Assembly: GCA_011526375.1 (NCBI GenBank)
Contig: WTIT01000113.1
Location: 1 to 37,768, forward strand
Length of the DNA: 37,768 nt
DNA from: Methanobacteriota archaeon
GTDB taxonomy: Archaea; Thermoplasmatota; Poseidoniia; Poseidoniales; Poseidoniaceae
Reading direction: 5' to 3'
Of the stretch, positions 8,101 to 14,719 are shown one piece after another. Position numbers and translations under genes: made by a program. The notes beneath the pieces were generated by a model. It saw nothing but the letters and a program-made list of their open reading frames with translations, searched no databases and was not told where the DNA came from. Each line of letters begins with the position of its first letter. Positions within the stretch are counted from its first letter, which is position 1.

Positions 8101-10239
8101 AACTTGAACCAACCATTGACCGGAGTTGGTTAGCGAACCGGAAGGGATGCTAATTCTCTCCACGTTGTTTTTTGTATCACTTGACACTCCAATGACTGAA
8201 TAACCTCCATTGAAATTATTGCCATTATATTGGTTGCCATCTGGATCAAAAACTATCAAATCAAGGTCATTAATCAACTTAGCATCTGATTGTGATGATG
8301 TGGCACTGCCTGCTTCATCATTCCATGCTAGAGTTATTTCTAGACCGTGTGTTATATCTAAATTCAGTTCGTACAGTAGACCAAATGACGGTTGAAGTGT
8401 CTTTCCATCGTCATAATAGGTAGCCAACTGGGTAGCACCATCCATTGGCATGACGGTGTTTTCTATGTTTAATTGACCCCAACCTTCCTGATTATTTGGC
8501 ACATCTAGAGCACCTAAATCCTCGGCTCCGTTTATCATTGCTGCCTTAATTAGTGACGCTGAAGGAGATGAGATGCCTACTTGCTCTCGCAGATATTCCC
8601 TCGTAAGCGCAGCGAGTCCTCCAGCAACTGATGCAGATTGTGATGTTCCGGACAAAGACATATACAGCGGGTCTCCGTTACCATGGGTTCCGCTTCCACA
8701 GGCAAAGCCGCTTGGGTTTCTCGCTTCTTCTGCTCTTCCAGAACAAATTTCGATTCCAGGCGCGACAACGTCTGGCTTAATTCTGCCATCCATCGTCGAG
8801 CCATCCCTAGAAATCGCGTCAACTGCTCCTTGTGGTGTAGTACCACCGGTACCTGTGGTGCTAACACCGACTGAGAGTACATTCTTTGCTGTCGCAGGGG
8901 TCGTTACCATCGAACTACCAGTCCCGTCCCAATCACCGACAGAGAAAATGGGCAGAAGACTACGTTCATCTTTGACAAATTGGTCAACCGACCTAGAGTC
9001 CGCGGTATACTCGCCTTCGCTGCCAGATAAGCCCCAGGCATTGATAGCAATACGAGCGGTTTTCTGCTTTGCGTCTGCTAATAAATCATAGATTGAACCC
9101 TGTCTACCAAATGTTCCAGTAGGGTCATACTCCAAAGCATACATTGTTACTGAAGCTGCTGGAGCAATACCTTTGGTTGACGAATCGCTTGAACCATCGC
9201 CAATCGCCGTCAGGGTTACGTGGGTTCCATGCCCTCCATTCGAGTCTGCTGGTGAAGTATCCAGGCCAAATTGTGTGTAAATAGCTGCAACTCTACCTGC
9301 GATATCTGGATGGTCACGGTCTAGGCCAGTATCAGCAATAGCCAACATCTCACCAGAGCCATCTAAAGTGAATGAAGCATCAGCATCAAGGGAAACCACG
9401 CCAGATATTGCTCTAGCTACTCCGTTGTGAACTTCCATCGAAGATGTTGGTTCAATCCAAAGAATTCGCCCATCTCTGGCCGCGTTGAATAAAAATTCCT
9501 CACTATCACGCATTTCGACTTGACACATTGTGAAACCACACCAAGCATCATTTGCACCGAACCGTACCAAGTCTAGAGCAAGTTCTTCGTATCCACCATA
9601 ACCCAAGTCGCTTGCTGGAATTATTGACACAGTCGTGTACACATTATCGTACAGTAAGCTCGGATGCAAACGATAACCTGGCTGAACATTACCGACGTAA
9701 CGGATTAGTTCAGAGTTGGTAAGAATATCAAGTGTATTTGTATGGGTTGGTAAAATTCTTACAATGAAGTTCCCTTCGCCAAGTATATCCAGAACTGTCA
9801 AATGACCAGCTTCTTCTAATTCTGTTATTAACTGATAATCGTAATCGTGAAACTGAATGTACTTCATCCCAGTTACATCATAGTCATTATAGTTAACATA
9901 AGAAAGCGGAATAGTAGGAAATTCATCTGCTAATGGGTCAAACGATCCATGCGCTAAGTTGAGTAGTCCAGATAATTCTCTTATTGAGTGTCCAGTTTGG
10001 CTTTCACCTGAGATTAGATTCCAATGACTTTCAGAGTTGGAGAGTCCGTTGATTGAGTTGAGTTCACTCGAAGATTCAATGCTCGATTCACCAACCAAGA
10101 CATTACTATTTACTAAAGGTGAAAATGAAATCCCGAGAAGCAAAATAATCCCGATTAGGACCTGCCTCGGCTTCAGCATATACTGGGGAAATCTGTTAGG
10201 TTTTTGAAAACAACCGTTATATGTGGAGAAATTGCTCAT
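5185..10239 (-). CDS. Giant membrane-anchored subtilisin-like protease (S8, KP-43-like)
   Basis: A 1684-residue exported serine protease. A hydrophobic signal segment lies at about residues 24-45, then a propeptide-like region. The catalytic domain has Asp303 (IADTG), His337 (GGHGTH), oxyanion Asn400 and Ser533 (LSGTSQS). The following beta-sandwich contains INDLDLIVFDPDG, as in KP-43-type subtilases. About 700 residues of CARDB/Ig-like repeats then form a stalk, ending in one membrane helix (about 1489-1507). The cytoplasmic tail carries GMPPA repeats (1586-1622), a Pro-Gln repeat (1630-1646) and a closing PPGWSMEQWNAYGQMW motif. The protease should face outwards and cut environmental protein. 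The start overlaps the GAPDH stop by 4 bases (ATGA). An internal ATG at 10179 would give a more compact signal peptide; neither start has a clear Shine-Dalgarno sequence. Confidence 0.9.
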   Translation of the reverse strand: MSNFSTYNGCFQKPNRFPQYMLKPRQVLIGIILLLGISFSPLVNSNVLVGESSIESSSELNSINGLSNSESHWNLISGESQTGHSIRELSGLLNLAHGSFDPLADEFPTIPLSYVNYNDYDVTGMKYIQFHDYDYQLITELEEAGHLTVLDILGEGNFIVRILPTHTNTLDILTNSELIRYVGNVQPGYRLHPSLLYDNVYTTVSIIPASDLGYGGYEELALDLVRFGANDAWCGFTMCQVEMRDSEEFLFNAARDGRILWIEPTSSMEVHNGVARAISGVVSLDADASFTLDGSGEMLAIADTGLDRDHPDIAGRVAAIYTQFGLDTSPADSNGGHGTHVTLTAIGDGSSDSSTKGIAPAASVTMYALEYDPTGTFGRQGSIYDLLADAKQKTARIAINAWGLSGSEGEYTADSRSVDQFVKDERSLLPIFSVGDWDGTGSSMVTTPATAKNVLSVGVSTTGTGGTTPQGAVDAISRDGSTMDGRIKPDVVAPGIEICSGRAEEARNPSGFACGSGTHGNGDPLYMSLSGTSQSASVAGGLAALTREYLREQVGISSPSASLIKAAMINGAEDLGALDVPNNQEGWGQLNIENTVMPMDGATQLATYYDDGKTLQPSFGLLYELNLDITHGLEITLAWNDEAGSATSSQSDAKLINDLDLIVFDPDGNQYNGNNFNGGYSVIGVSSDTKNNVERISIPSGSLTNSGQWLVQVIHRGGVDQDFSIVMTGDASIVARPDIYAFSDSIFLSSESPLQNDIVSVRVSWMNQGTADAGSFDWKLEDLTMGTILFQGQSNGVASSGIESKITTHSFSTTGLHTLKLTLDTNNVLNEMNDESSGINNNVLEIEIEVTALGVRVIPLDGEGNIPTSEEDRQQAAINVFDVRNETEINIPISIRNEGTGTEMVTLSYTNVQEKHPVFNYFISPEDNWQKGVSQTGPYQLSPQGQSGDDIQVSLIFDNLNANLDDPNNPRYARSGTFYVDVTVAYQTQPTVSHSIRLTIIIDEVDDVKIVVSGTNGLSALPGESASFAISALNTGNSEAQYSVECFSENLWQIMLGNSNSSSLDFEPLDIGTYLSMPVRIFVPEISQGSPASGFEDTIQCYVTSSTDLTLNYSQSVTVEVDELSLYTTNLINNGMDVGTNLQVRDVMIDSGEEVTLEYQVINLGNVDISLDVIVQPSNPSWYVDLVYDGLFYSNEVPVIVPAGQTESIQIIIASPVSSLEGDFNLFNIKAEVSNFDYVSNNTRLVIIDKLSIDLESPEIIDCVLSDDYSYADFIISNDGNSVADLEWSYSLPPDGWIVGFANPVTQLDPRENQTVKLGIIPPINQDVTDSAFKISISVTATNGDRQIDETVILDVKVSESTFGNITLNDEVLQPLQSVPKGSSQSTTIEVRNDGNVVLQGELSVKIVDDAGNLIDGWRPAVTPETVDISPGQVQSVTVEVSPKDSVERGPYTLIVTLESEGEEVTSFNLQTSSSPAEGNKGLFNIVPWYVSVLILGALAAVILVLSRKMRNSGSTEDDGTQLVSADAYGNLPDASSRRDKALDIGLSQDDMTSGSVSQEEIAAALAKSMADQFTPPPSVNPIPVGLPPLGMPPAGMPPAGMPPAGLPPLGQVPSGMPPVAPQKSVPKLPQPAPQPVPQPAPQTVPSTTIPATPPPLPATGLPPGWSMEQWNAYGQMWLDKNQR
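5302..5484 (-). repeat. Degenerate tandem repeats encoding the Pro-rich protease tail
   Basis: At 5374-5484 a 15-base unit repeats about seven times and encodes Gly-Met/Leu-Pro-Pro-Ala/Leu. At 5302-5352 shorter units encode Pro-Gln-Pro-Ala/Val. They sit in the cytoplasmic tail of the subtilase. Such repeats can change copy number by slippage. Strong antisense open frames across this region result from the skewed composition and are not genes. Confidence 0.85.
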
Positions 10240-11276
10240 AAAATATTGTTGTATTTAGCGATTGATTGGTCAGTTTTTGCGACCGAAGCCAGCCAATCCG
10301 ATTCGGTGCCCATCAGCGCTCTAATCGCATCGACATTCTCCGGAATGACATCTGACTCTTGGTGAATCGCTTGGAAGTAATATAATGTGTTACCTTCTAA
10401 TTTCACACCATCACGCCAAACAAAAATTTCATGCAAGTCACCCCACTTTCTCCCAATATCTCTAGCGTACTCCATAACTTCTGCAGTTGTTGTTATACCA
10501 GTTTCACCACCATCCATCAAAATAATTCTTGGTTGTTTAGACCACATATCAATGACTGATTCAGTGGTTAGGCCATGGCCATCGGGCAATTGTGCAACAA
10601 TAACGTGGACATGCATTATGGTCGTTGGAACAGCAACGGCCATCGAGTTTATTGAAATTTCAGGCTTCACCGTCATTACATCAGGCCCGTGATGGGAAGG
10701 AACTTTCAAAACAGGCTTGATGGCATTTATTGGACCCTTGCTAGAGTCGCCAGGATCTGCTGCTCTACGAATCATAGTACATTCAACCGAAAGTTTACCA
10801 CAGTGATTGTACAAAGGCACTAGCGTTCTAGACAAACCTGTTGTATTGCAGGAGACTACTCTCGTGCCATCGGCATTTAGATTCTCAGCGTGGTTAGCAG
10901 AAGAAGTGTAAGACATTCCCGTCATTGCATGTTTTTCTCCTCCTTGGAAAATCCATTTTACTCCTGCTGATTGATATTTGTCTAAGTTACTCGCACCTAC
11001 TTTTCCTGGAGAGCAATCTATCACTATATCGGCAACTTCTAACAAATCAGTCAAGCCACCATGACATTCATATCCTGCAGACGCAAATGCGGCGATTTTG
11101 TCTGAATCGTCATAGGTACAATAAATTGGATATCCTTTCCTAACCGCTAAATCGCAACCGAATGCTGGCCTGGTTTTTGTCACACCAACAATTTCCATGT
11201 CATCTTGTGCATCAACTGCATCCGCAACTCTCTTTCCAATTGTACCGTATCCATTGATAGCGACCTTGATTACCAT
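10236..11276 (-). CDS. gap: Archaeal (type II) glyceraldehyde-3-phosphate dehydrogenase
   Basis: A 346-residue phosphorylating GAPDH of the archaeal class, converting glyceraldehyde-3-phosphate and phosphate to 1,3-bisphosphoglycerate, or the reverse in gluconeogenesis. The NAD(P)-binding motif NGYGTIGKR opens the protein. The catalytic Cys143 lies in SCNTTG, and RRAADPGDSSKGPINAI followed by SHHGPDV matches the archaeal family. The ATG at 11276 is preceded by GTGAG at Shine-Dalgarno distance. A longer frame from a TTG at 11327 adds 17 residues with no family support. Its end overlaps the subtilase start by 4 bases. Its promoter lies in the 128-base gap shared with the divergent GXGXG gene. 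Confidence 0.93.
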   Translation of the reverse strand: MVIKVAINGYGTIGKRVADAVDAQDDMEIVGVTKTRPAFGCDLAVRKGYPIYCTYDDSDKIAAFASAGYECHGGLTDLLEVADIVIDCSPGKVGASNLDKYQSAGVKWIFQGGEKHAMTGMSYTSSANHAENLNADGTRVVSCNTTGLSRTLVPLYNHCGKLSVECTMIRRAADPGDSSKGPINAIKPVLKVPSHHGPDVMTVKPEISINSMAVAVPTTIMHVHVIVAQLPDGHGLTTESVIDMWSKQPRIILMDGGETGITTTAEVMEYARDIGRKWGDLHEIFVWRDGVKLEGNTLYYFQAIHQESDVIPENVDAIRALMGTESDWLASVAKTDQSIAKYNNIL

Positions 11277-11374
11277 AATCTCACAATTCCCTGTCGATAG
11301 AGAACATCTATTAACAAATCGTATCAATTATGAAATGAAAAAAAGTGTCTTGGATATCTGAATATTAAGAAGAG

Positions 11375-11384
11375 TATATGTTTA
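11375..11384 (+). promoter_or_regulatory. TATA box of the GXGXG gene
   Basis: TATATGTTTA is centred about 25 bases before the ATG at 11405. That spacing predicts a leaderless or almost leaderless transcript, and no Shine-Dalgarno sequence is present. The 128-base divergent gap (11277-11404) must also hold the GAPDH promoter on the other strand, for which I see no convincing box. Confidence 0.5.
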
Positions 11385-11404
11385 TCCTACTGTGACAGAG
11401 TAAT

Positions 11405-12970
11405 ATGGCGGATACACTAGATGTGGTGGCACGGTCATTCAACATCAACAATAAACTAGGACCTAAACTAGAAGCCGCCGCCGAACAAAATGCCATCTTA
11501 CGAATAGGATGGACTAATGCTGGCGACCCAGTGCCTAAAAACGGCGAATTGGGATTGTGCCCCGGAATCCCAAAAGGAGCAAAGATACGGGCGCTTGGAA
11601 CCCTAGGGTCATGGACTGCGGCATTTGGTAAAGGCGGGGTTTTCACCATCCAAGGTGATGTTGGATCGTTTTTGGGAGCTGCCAATAATGGTAACCAAAT
11701 CACATGTGAAAGATCCGCTGGAAATTATGCGGGCTTCGCAATGTCCTCAGGTAAAATATCAATTTTAGACGGATGTGGTGACGATTTAGGTTCATGTATG
11801 TCTGGTGGTTTGTTAGCTGTCAGAGGCAATGCTGGACTTAGAGTTGGAGGTGGCATGACCGGAGGAATTATTGTCGTCGATGGCGATATTGGAAATGATC
11901 CGGGTGCTGGAATGACTGGTGGTAAAATCATTGTCAATGGAAGGTGCCCTAATCCACCTGAAGGAGTTGTACTAAGACCAATAACAGATTCAGAACTAGT
12001 CGAACTAAACAAAGAAATCGATGACAAAAATTTCCAGATACCCAATGATTCAGTTTGCTTAGAATCTAGCGGGGAGCAAAAAAATAACAATCATAGCGTT
12101 GTTTCTGCTGGTGATTTATCCATGATTGGTCTAGTTCCATCCGGACAACCAAGAAATATGTTCTATTCTACATGTGATACTGTTGCCTTACTCGGAGAAC
12201 GTGCTGAATCTAATACTCCGATTGCTCTTCCACTGCCAATTCTACCACACATTACTGATGGAAATATCCTTGTCAACAAGAAAAAGCCATCAAAACTTGT
12301 TGAAACCCAGCCATTTGTTGTTACGCATAATCCAAGAACTGTTGATTTCATTTCAGTCGAGATGAATAATCTGACCCACTGCACAGACGCCTTATCAAGC
12401 AGTGGCGGTGCGGTTGTTAATTTGATGAAAATGCCAAGTATGGATGCTGAAGAAATAGACGGCATGCTGGTTGCTATCAGATCTTTACTTGGCCAAGAAA
12501 AACCATTCGGCTTTGCTGATGGAGTAGGGCGAATAGAAGCCCTGCACAAATCATCCTCATACCATAACGCAGACATTTCAATATGCATTATCGAAGATGA
12601 GAGTGGAATTTCTGAATCTGCAAGTCTACCATTAATTGGCAGAAGTAACAAGGCAAATTTGGAAAACACCTACACAGACAGTGGAATTGAATTAGGATTT
12701 TCAGCGAATGCAGAGGACATAGCTAAGTTACGAGCATCTGGGCTAAAATTCGTTTGTTGCTCATCACCAAGTGACAGTTATGATGAGATATCAAACTGGT
12801 TGGATGAAATTCAGTCTAAATTGTCAACTATTTTACAAAACCTTGGACTCGAATCAATTGATTCCTTAAGTAGACAAAACCTAAGAGCGCTGGATTACGA
12901 AACGGCAGCTGTTAGTGGTTTGAGATTATCTGGGTATGAAAGACCACTCCCGCACTGGTTTGCAAGGTAG
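11405..12970 (+). CDS. GXGXG (glutamate synthase domain 3-like) protein with divergent C-terminal half
   Basis: A 521-residue protein. Residues of about 60-185 form the glycine-rich GXGXG beta-helix seen in the alpha subunit of glutamate synthase and in formylmethanofuran dehydrogenase subunit C, with repeats such as GGGMTGGIIVVDG and GAGMTGGKIIVNG. Residues from about 230 to 521 are less clear. Segments such as ELGFSANAEDIAKLRASG and the closing LGLESIDSLSRQNLRALD recall the synthase FMN-binding barrel and its end, but the iron-sulphur cysteine cluster is missing. Partner genes for the amidotransferase or an intact FMN domain are not nearby. It could be a GltB relative with altered chemistry or a structural scaffold. 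The reaction is unknown. PheT follows 8 bases downstream. Confidence 0.75.
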   Translation: MADTLDVVARSFNINNKLGPKLEAAAEQNAILRIGWTNAGDPVPKNGELGLCPGIPKGAKIRALGTLGSWTAAFGKGGVFTIQGDVGSFLGAANNGNQITCERSAGNYAGFAMSSGKISILDGCGDDLGSCMSGGLLAVRGNAGLRVGGGMTGGIIVVDGDIGNDPGAGMTGGKIIVNGRCPNPPEGVVLRPITDSELVELNKEIDDKNFQIPNDSVCLESSGEQKNNNHSVVSAGDLSMIGLVPSGQPRNMFYSTCDTVALLGERAESNTPIALPLPILPHITDGNILVNKKKPSKLVETQPFVVTHNPRTVDFISVEMNNLTHCTDALSSSGGAVVNLMKMPSMDAEEIDGMLVAIRSLLGQEKPFGFADGVGRIEALHKSSSYHNADISICIIEDESGISESASLPLIGRSNKANLENTYTDSGIELGFSANAEDIAKLRASGLKFVCCSSPSDSYDEISNWLDEIQSKLSTILQNLGLESIDSLSRQNLRALDYETAAVSGLRLSGYERPLPHWFAR

Positions 12971-12975
12971 GTGAG
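12970..12975 (+). promoter_or_regulatory. Shine-Dalgarno site of pheT, overlapping the upstream stop
   Basis: GGTGAG begins on the last base of the GXGXG gene's TAG stop and ends 3 bases before the pheT ATG. It fixes the pheT start and suggests translational coupling between the two genes, as also seen for adk and rnp4. Confidence 0.65.
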
Positions 12976-12978
12976 ATA

Positions 12979-14670
12979 ATGCCAACAATATCTGTAAACC
13001 AAGATTTGATAACAAAATTACTGAATGTGCATGGATTAAAGCATGATGTTGAGGAATTGTCGGACCAATTACCATTGCTTGGTACAGACATTGATCGCTG
13101 TGATGAAGATACTCTGGACATCGAAATTTTCCCTAATCGACCGGATCTGTTGTCTGGAGAAACTTTATCGCGAGCGATTAGAAGTTTCATTCACCATCAA
13201 AATTCGGGACCTGATTTACCAGTAAATGAGGGTGATGTAGTAATTAGCGTAGACCCTGAATTAAAGGATATAAGGCCAATAATTCTTGGTGCTGTAGTCA
13301 AAAATATTGATTTAGAAAAACTGGGCATCGATGCAGATGATTTCATAAAATCACTAATGGATCATCAAGAAAAACTACATTTTGCCTTGGGCAGAGGTAG
13401 AAAAAGAGCCTCAATTGGCGTTCATGACCTTACAACAATAACCCCACCGTTCCGTGTCAAAGCAGTATCTGGTGAACAACAATTTGTCCCCTTAGCAATG
13501 GATAAACCAATGAGTATCAATGATATTCTACTAAACCATCCAAAAGGAATTGACTATGCTCATTTGTTGGATGGTTATGACAAATTTCCTGTGATAGTTG
13601 ATTCTAAAGAAAATATACTTTCATTCCCTCCAATAATCAATGGTAATCACACTACTGTGACATCTTCAACCAAAGATTTCTTCATTGATGTCACCGGTTG
13701 GGATTTCCGTTCTTGCGAAGCATCCCTAATGTTAGTCGCCTTGCAACTACAAGAACTTGGAGGCACTATTGAAACTGTCACAATAACCGACTGTGATGGT
13801 GTTACCAAGCAATTCCCCAATGGTAATTCTGTTGAACATGTACTACCTACAACAATGCTTGATGGTTTACTGGGTAGAGAACTAAATGAACAAGAATTAA
13901 CCAAATCAATTAATCGAATGGGTGGACGGTTTATTTCCCGTGATTCAAAAGAGATTAAACTTGCAATGCCTAGATGGAGATTTGACATTTTGCATCCGGT
14001 AGATTTGGTTGAAGATATCGCCATAGGACATGGTTTCGAAGATTTAGGCGAGGATATTCCACGCTCACCAATGACAGCAAGACCAAGAACTGATAATAAT
14101 CTACTCCGCAGAATAAGAGATTCCATGCAAGGTTTGGGAATGATGCAGATACAGTCGCTCACCCTGTCTAATGATGACGATCAATTTAGGCTTGTAAGGT
14201 GGAATAATGTCGGTGAAGTTACCAGAATAACTAATCCAATTACCATTGACCATACGCTACTACGCCAATATCTGCTACCGGGATTATTACGTTTATTATC
14301 CTCAAATAGACACCATGATTTGCCTCAAAGCGTATACGAATTAGGAACTGTAGTAAGAGACCACAAAAATTCATCAAGGCTTGCTTTTTTAGTGGCCGAA
14401 CGAACCGGTGGATTTGCTTCAATTAGAGGGAGAATTCAAGCATTTTTGCGAGATATAGGTGCTAGTGCATATGAGATTCAACCATTGCCCGATAATGATG
14501 GTCCATGGCTGGCTGGCAGGGCTGCAAAAGTAATTGTTAATGGCAACCACATTGGCTGTTTTGGCGAGATAGATCCTCATGTCGCAGAGCATTTTGAATT
14601 GAAGGTGCCGATGAATGGAGCAGAATTTTGCTTACAAGAATTAGCAAATTCAATTCCTGACCCTGTTTGA
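12979..14670 (+). CDS. pheT: Phenylalanyl-tRNA synthetase beta subunit
   Basis: A 563-residue beta subunit of the alpha2-beta2 enzyme that charges tRNA-Phe in the cytoplasm. The length fits the archaeal/eukaryotic form, which lacks the bacterial N-terminal tRNA-binding extension. The IEIFPNRPDLLSGE motif (about residues 48-61) is diagnostic. A B3/B4 region and a B5 domain (about 280-355, including RWRFDILHPVDLVEDIAIG) follow, then the catalytic-like core. The start is fixed by a GGTGAG site overlapping the previous stop. The alpha subunit gene pheS is not in the window. Confidence 0.95.
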   Translation: MPTISVNQDLITKLLNVHGLKHDVEELSDQLPLLGTDIDRCDEDTLDIEIFPNRPDLLSGETLSRAIRSFIHHQNSGPDLPVNEGDVVISVDPELKDIRPIILGAVVKNIDLEKLGIDADDFIKSLMDHQEKLHFALGRGRKRASIGVHDLTTITPPFRVKAVSGEQQFVPLAMDKPMSINDILLNHPKGIDYAHLLDGYDKFPVIVDSKENILSFPPIINGNHTTVTSSTKDFFIDVTGWDFRSCEASLMLVALQLQELGGTIETVTITDCDGVTKQFPNGNSVEHVLPTTMLDGLLGRELNEQELTKSINRMGGRFISRDSKEIKLAMPRWRFDILHPVDLVEDIAIGHGFEDLGEDIPRSPMTARPRTDNNLLRRIRDSMQGLGMMQIQSLTLSNDDDQFRLVRWNNVGEVTRITNPITIDHTLLRQYLLPGLLRLLSSNRHHDLPQSVYELGTVVRDHKNSSRLAFLVAERTGGFASIRGRIQAFLRDIGASAYEIQPLPDNDGPWLAGRAAKVIVNGNHIGCFGEIDPHVAEHFELKVPMNGAEFCLQELANSIPDPV

Positions 14671-14683
14671 ACACACAAAACAT

Positions 14684-14701
14684 AGCATTGTTTGAAATGC
14701 T
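14684..14701. repeat. Inverted repeat AGCATT-N6-AATGCT before the 816-residue membrane protein
   Basis: A perfect 6-bp inverted repeat in the 49-base gap after pheT, centred about 28 bases before the next ATG. It resembles the element at 3885-3905, including the flanking GT and AAT bases. It may be a regulator site overlying the promoter, or a weak terminator without a T-run. Confidence 0.35.
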
Positions 14702-14719
14702 AATCTTCATCCACCAAAC

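Noticed and set aside
8573-9091. Long open frame antisense to the subtilase catalytic domain
   Set aside because: The minus-strand frame holds the intact Asp/His/Ser motifs, and this is its shadow.
11277-11327. Longer N-terminus for GAPDH from a TTG start
   Set aside because: The added residues do not match the family, and a Shine-Dalgarno site precedes the ATG at 11276.
12163-12669. Antisense frame within the GXGXG gene
   Set aside because: There is no ribosome site or domain, and it is covered by a well-supported gene on the plus strand.
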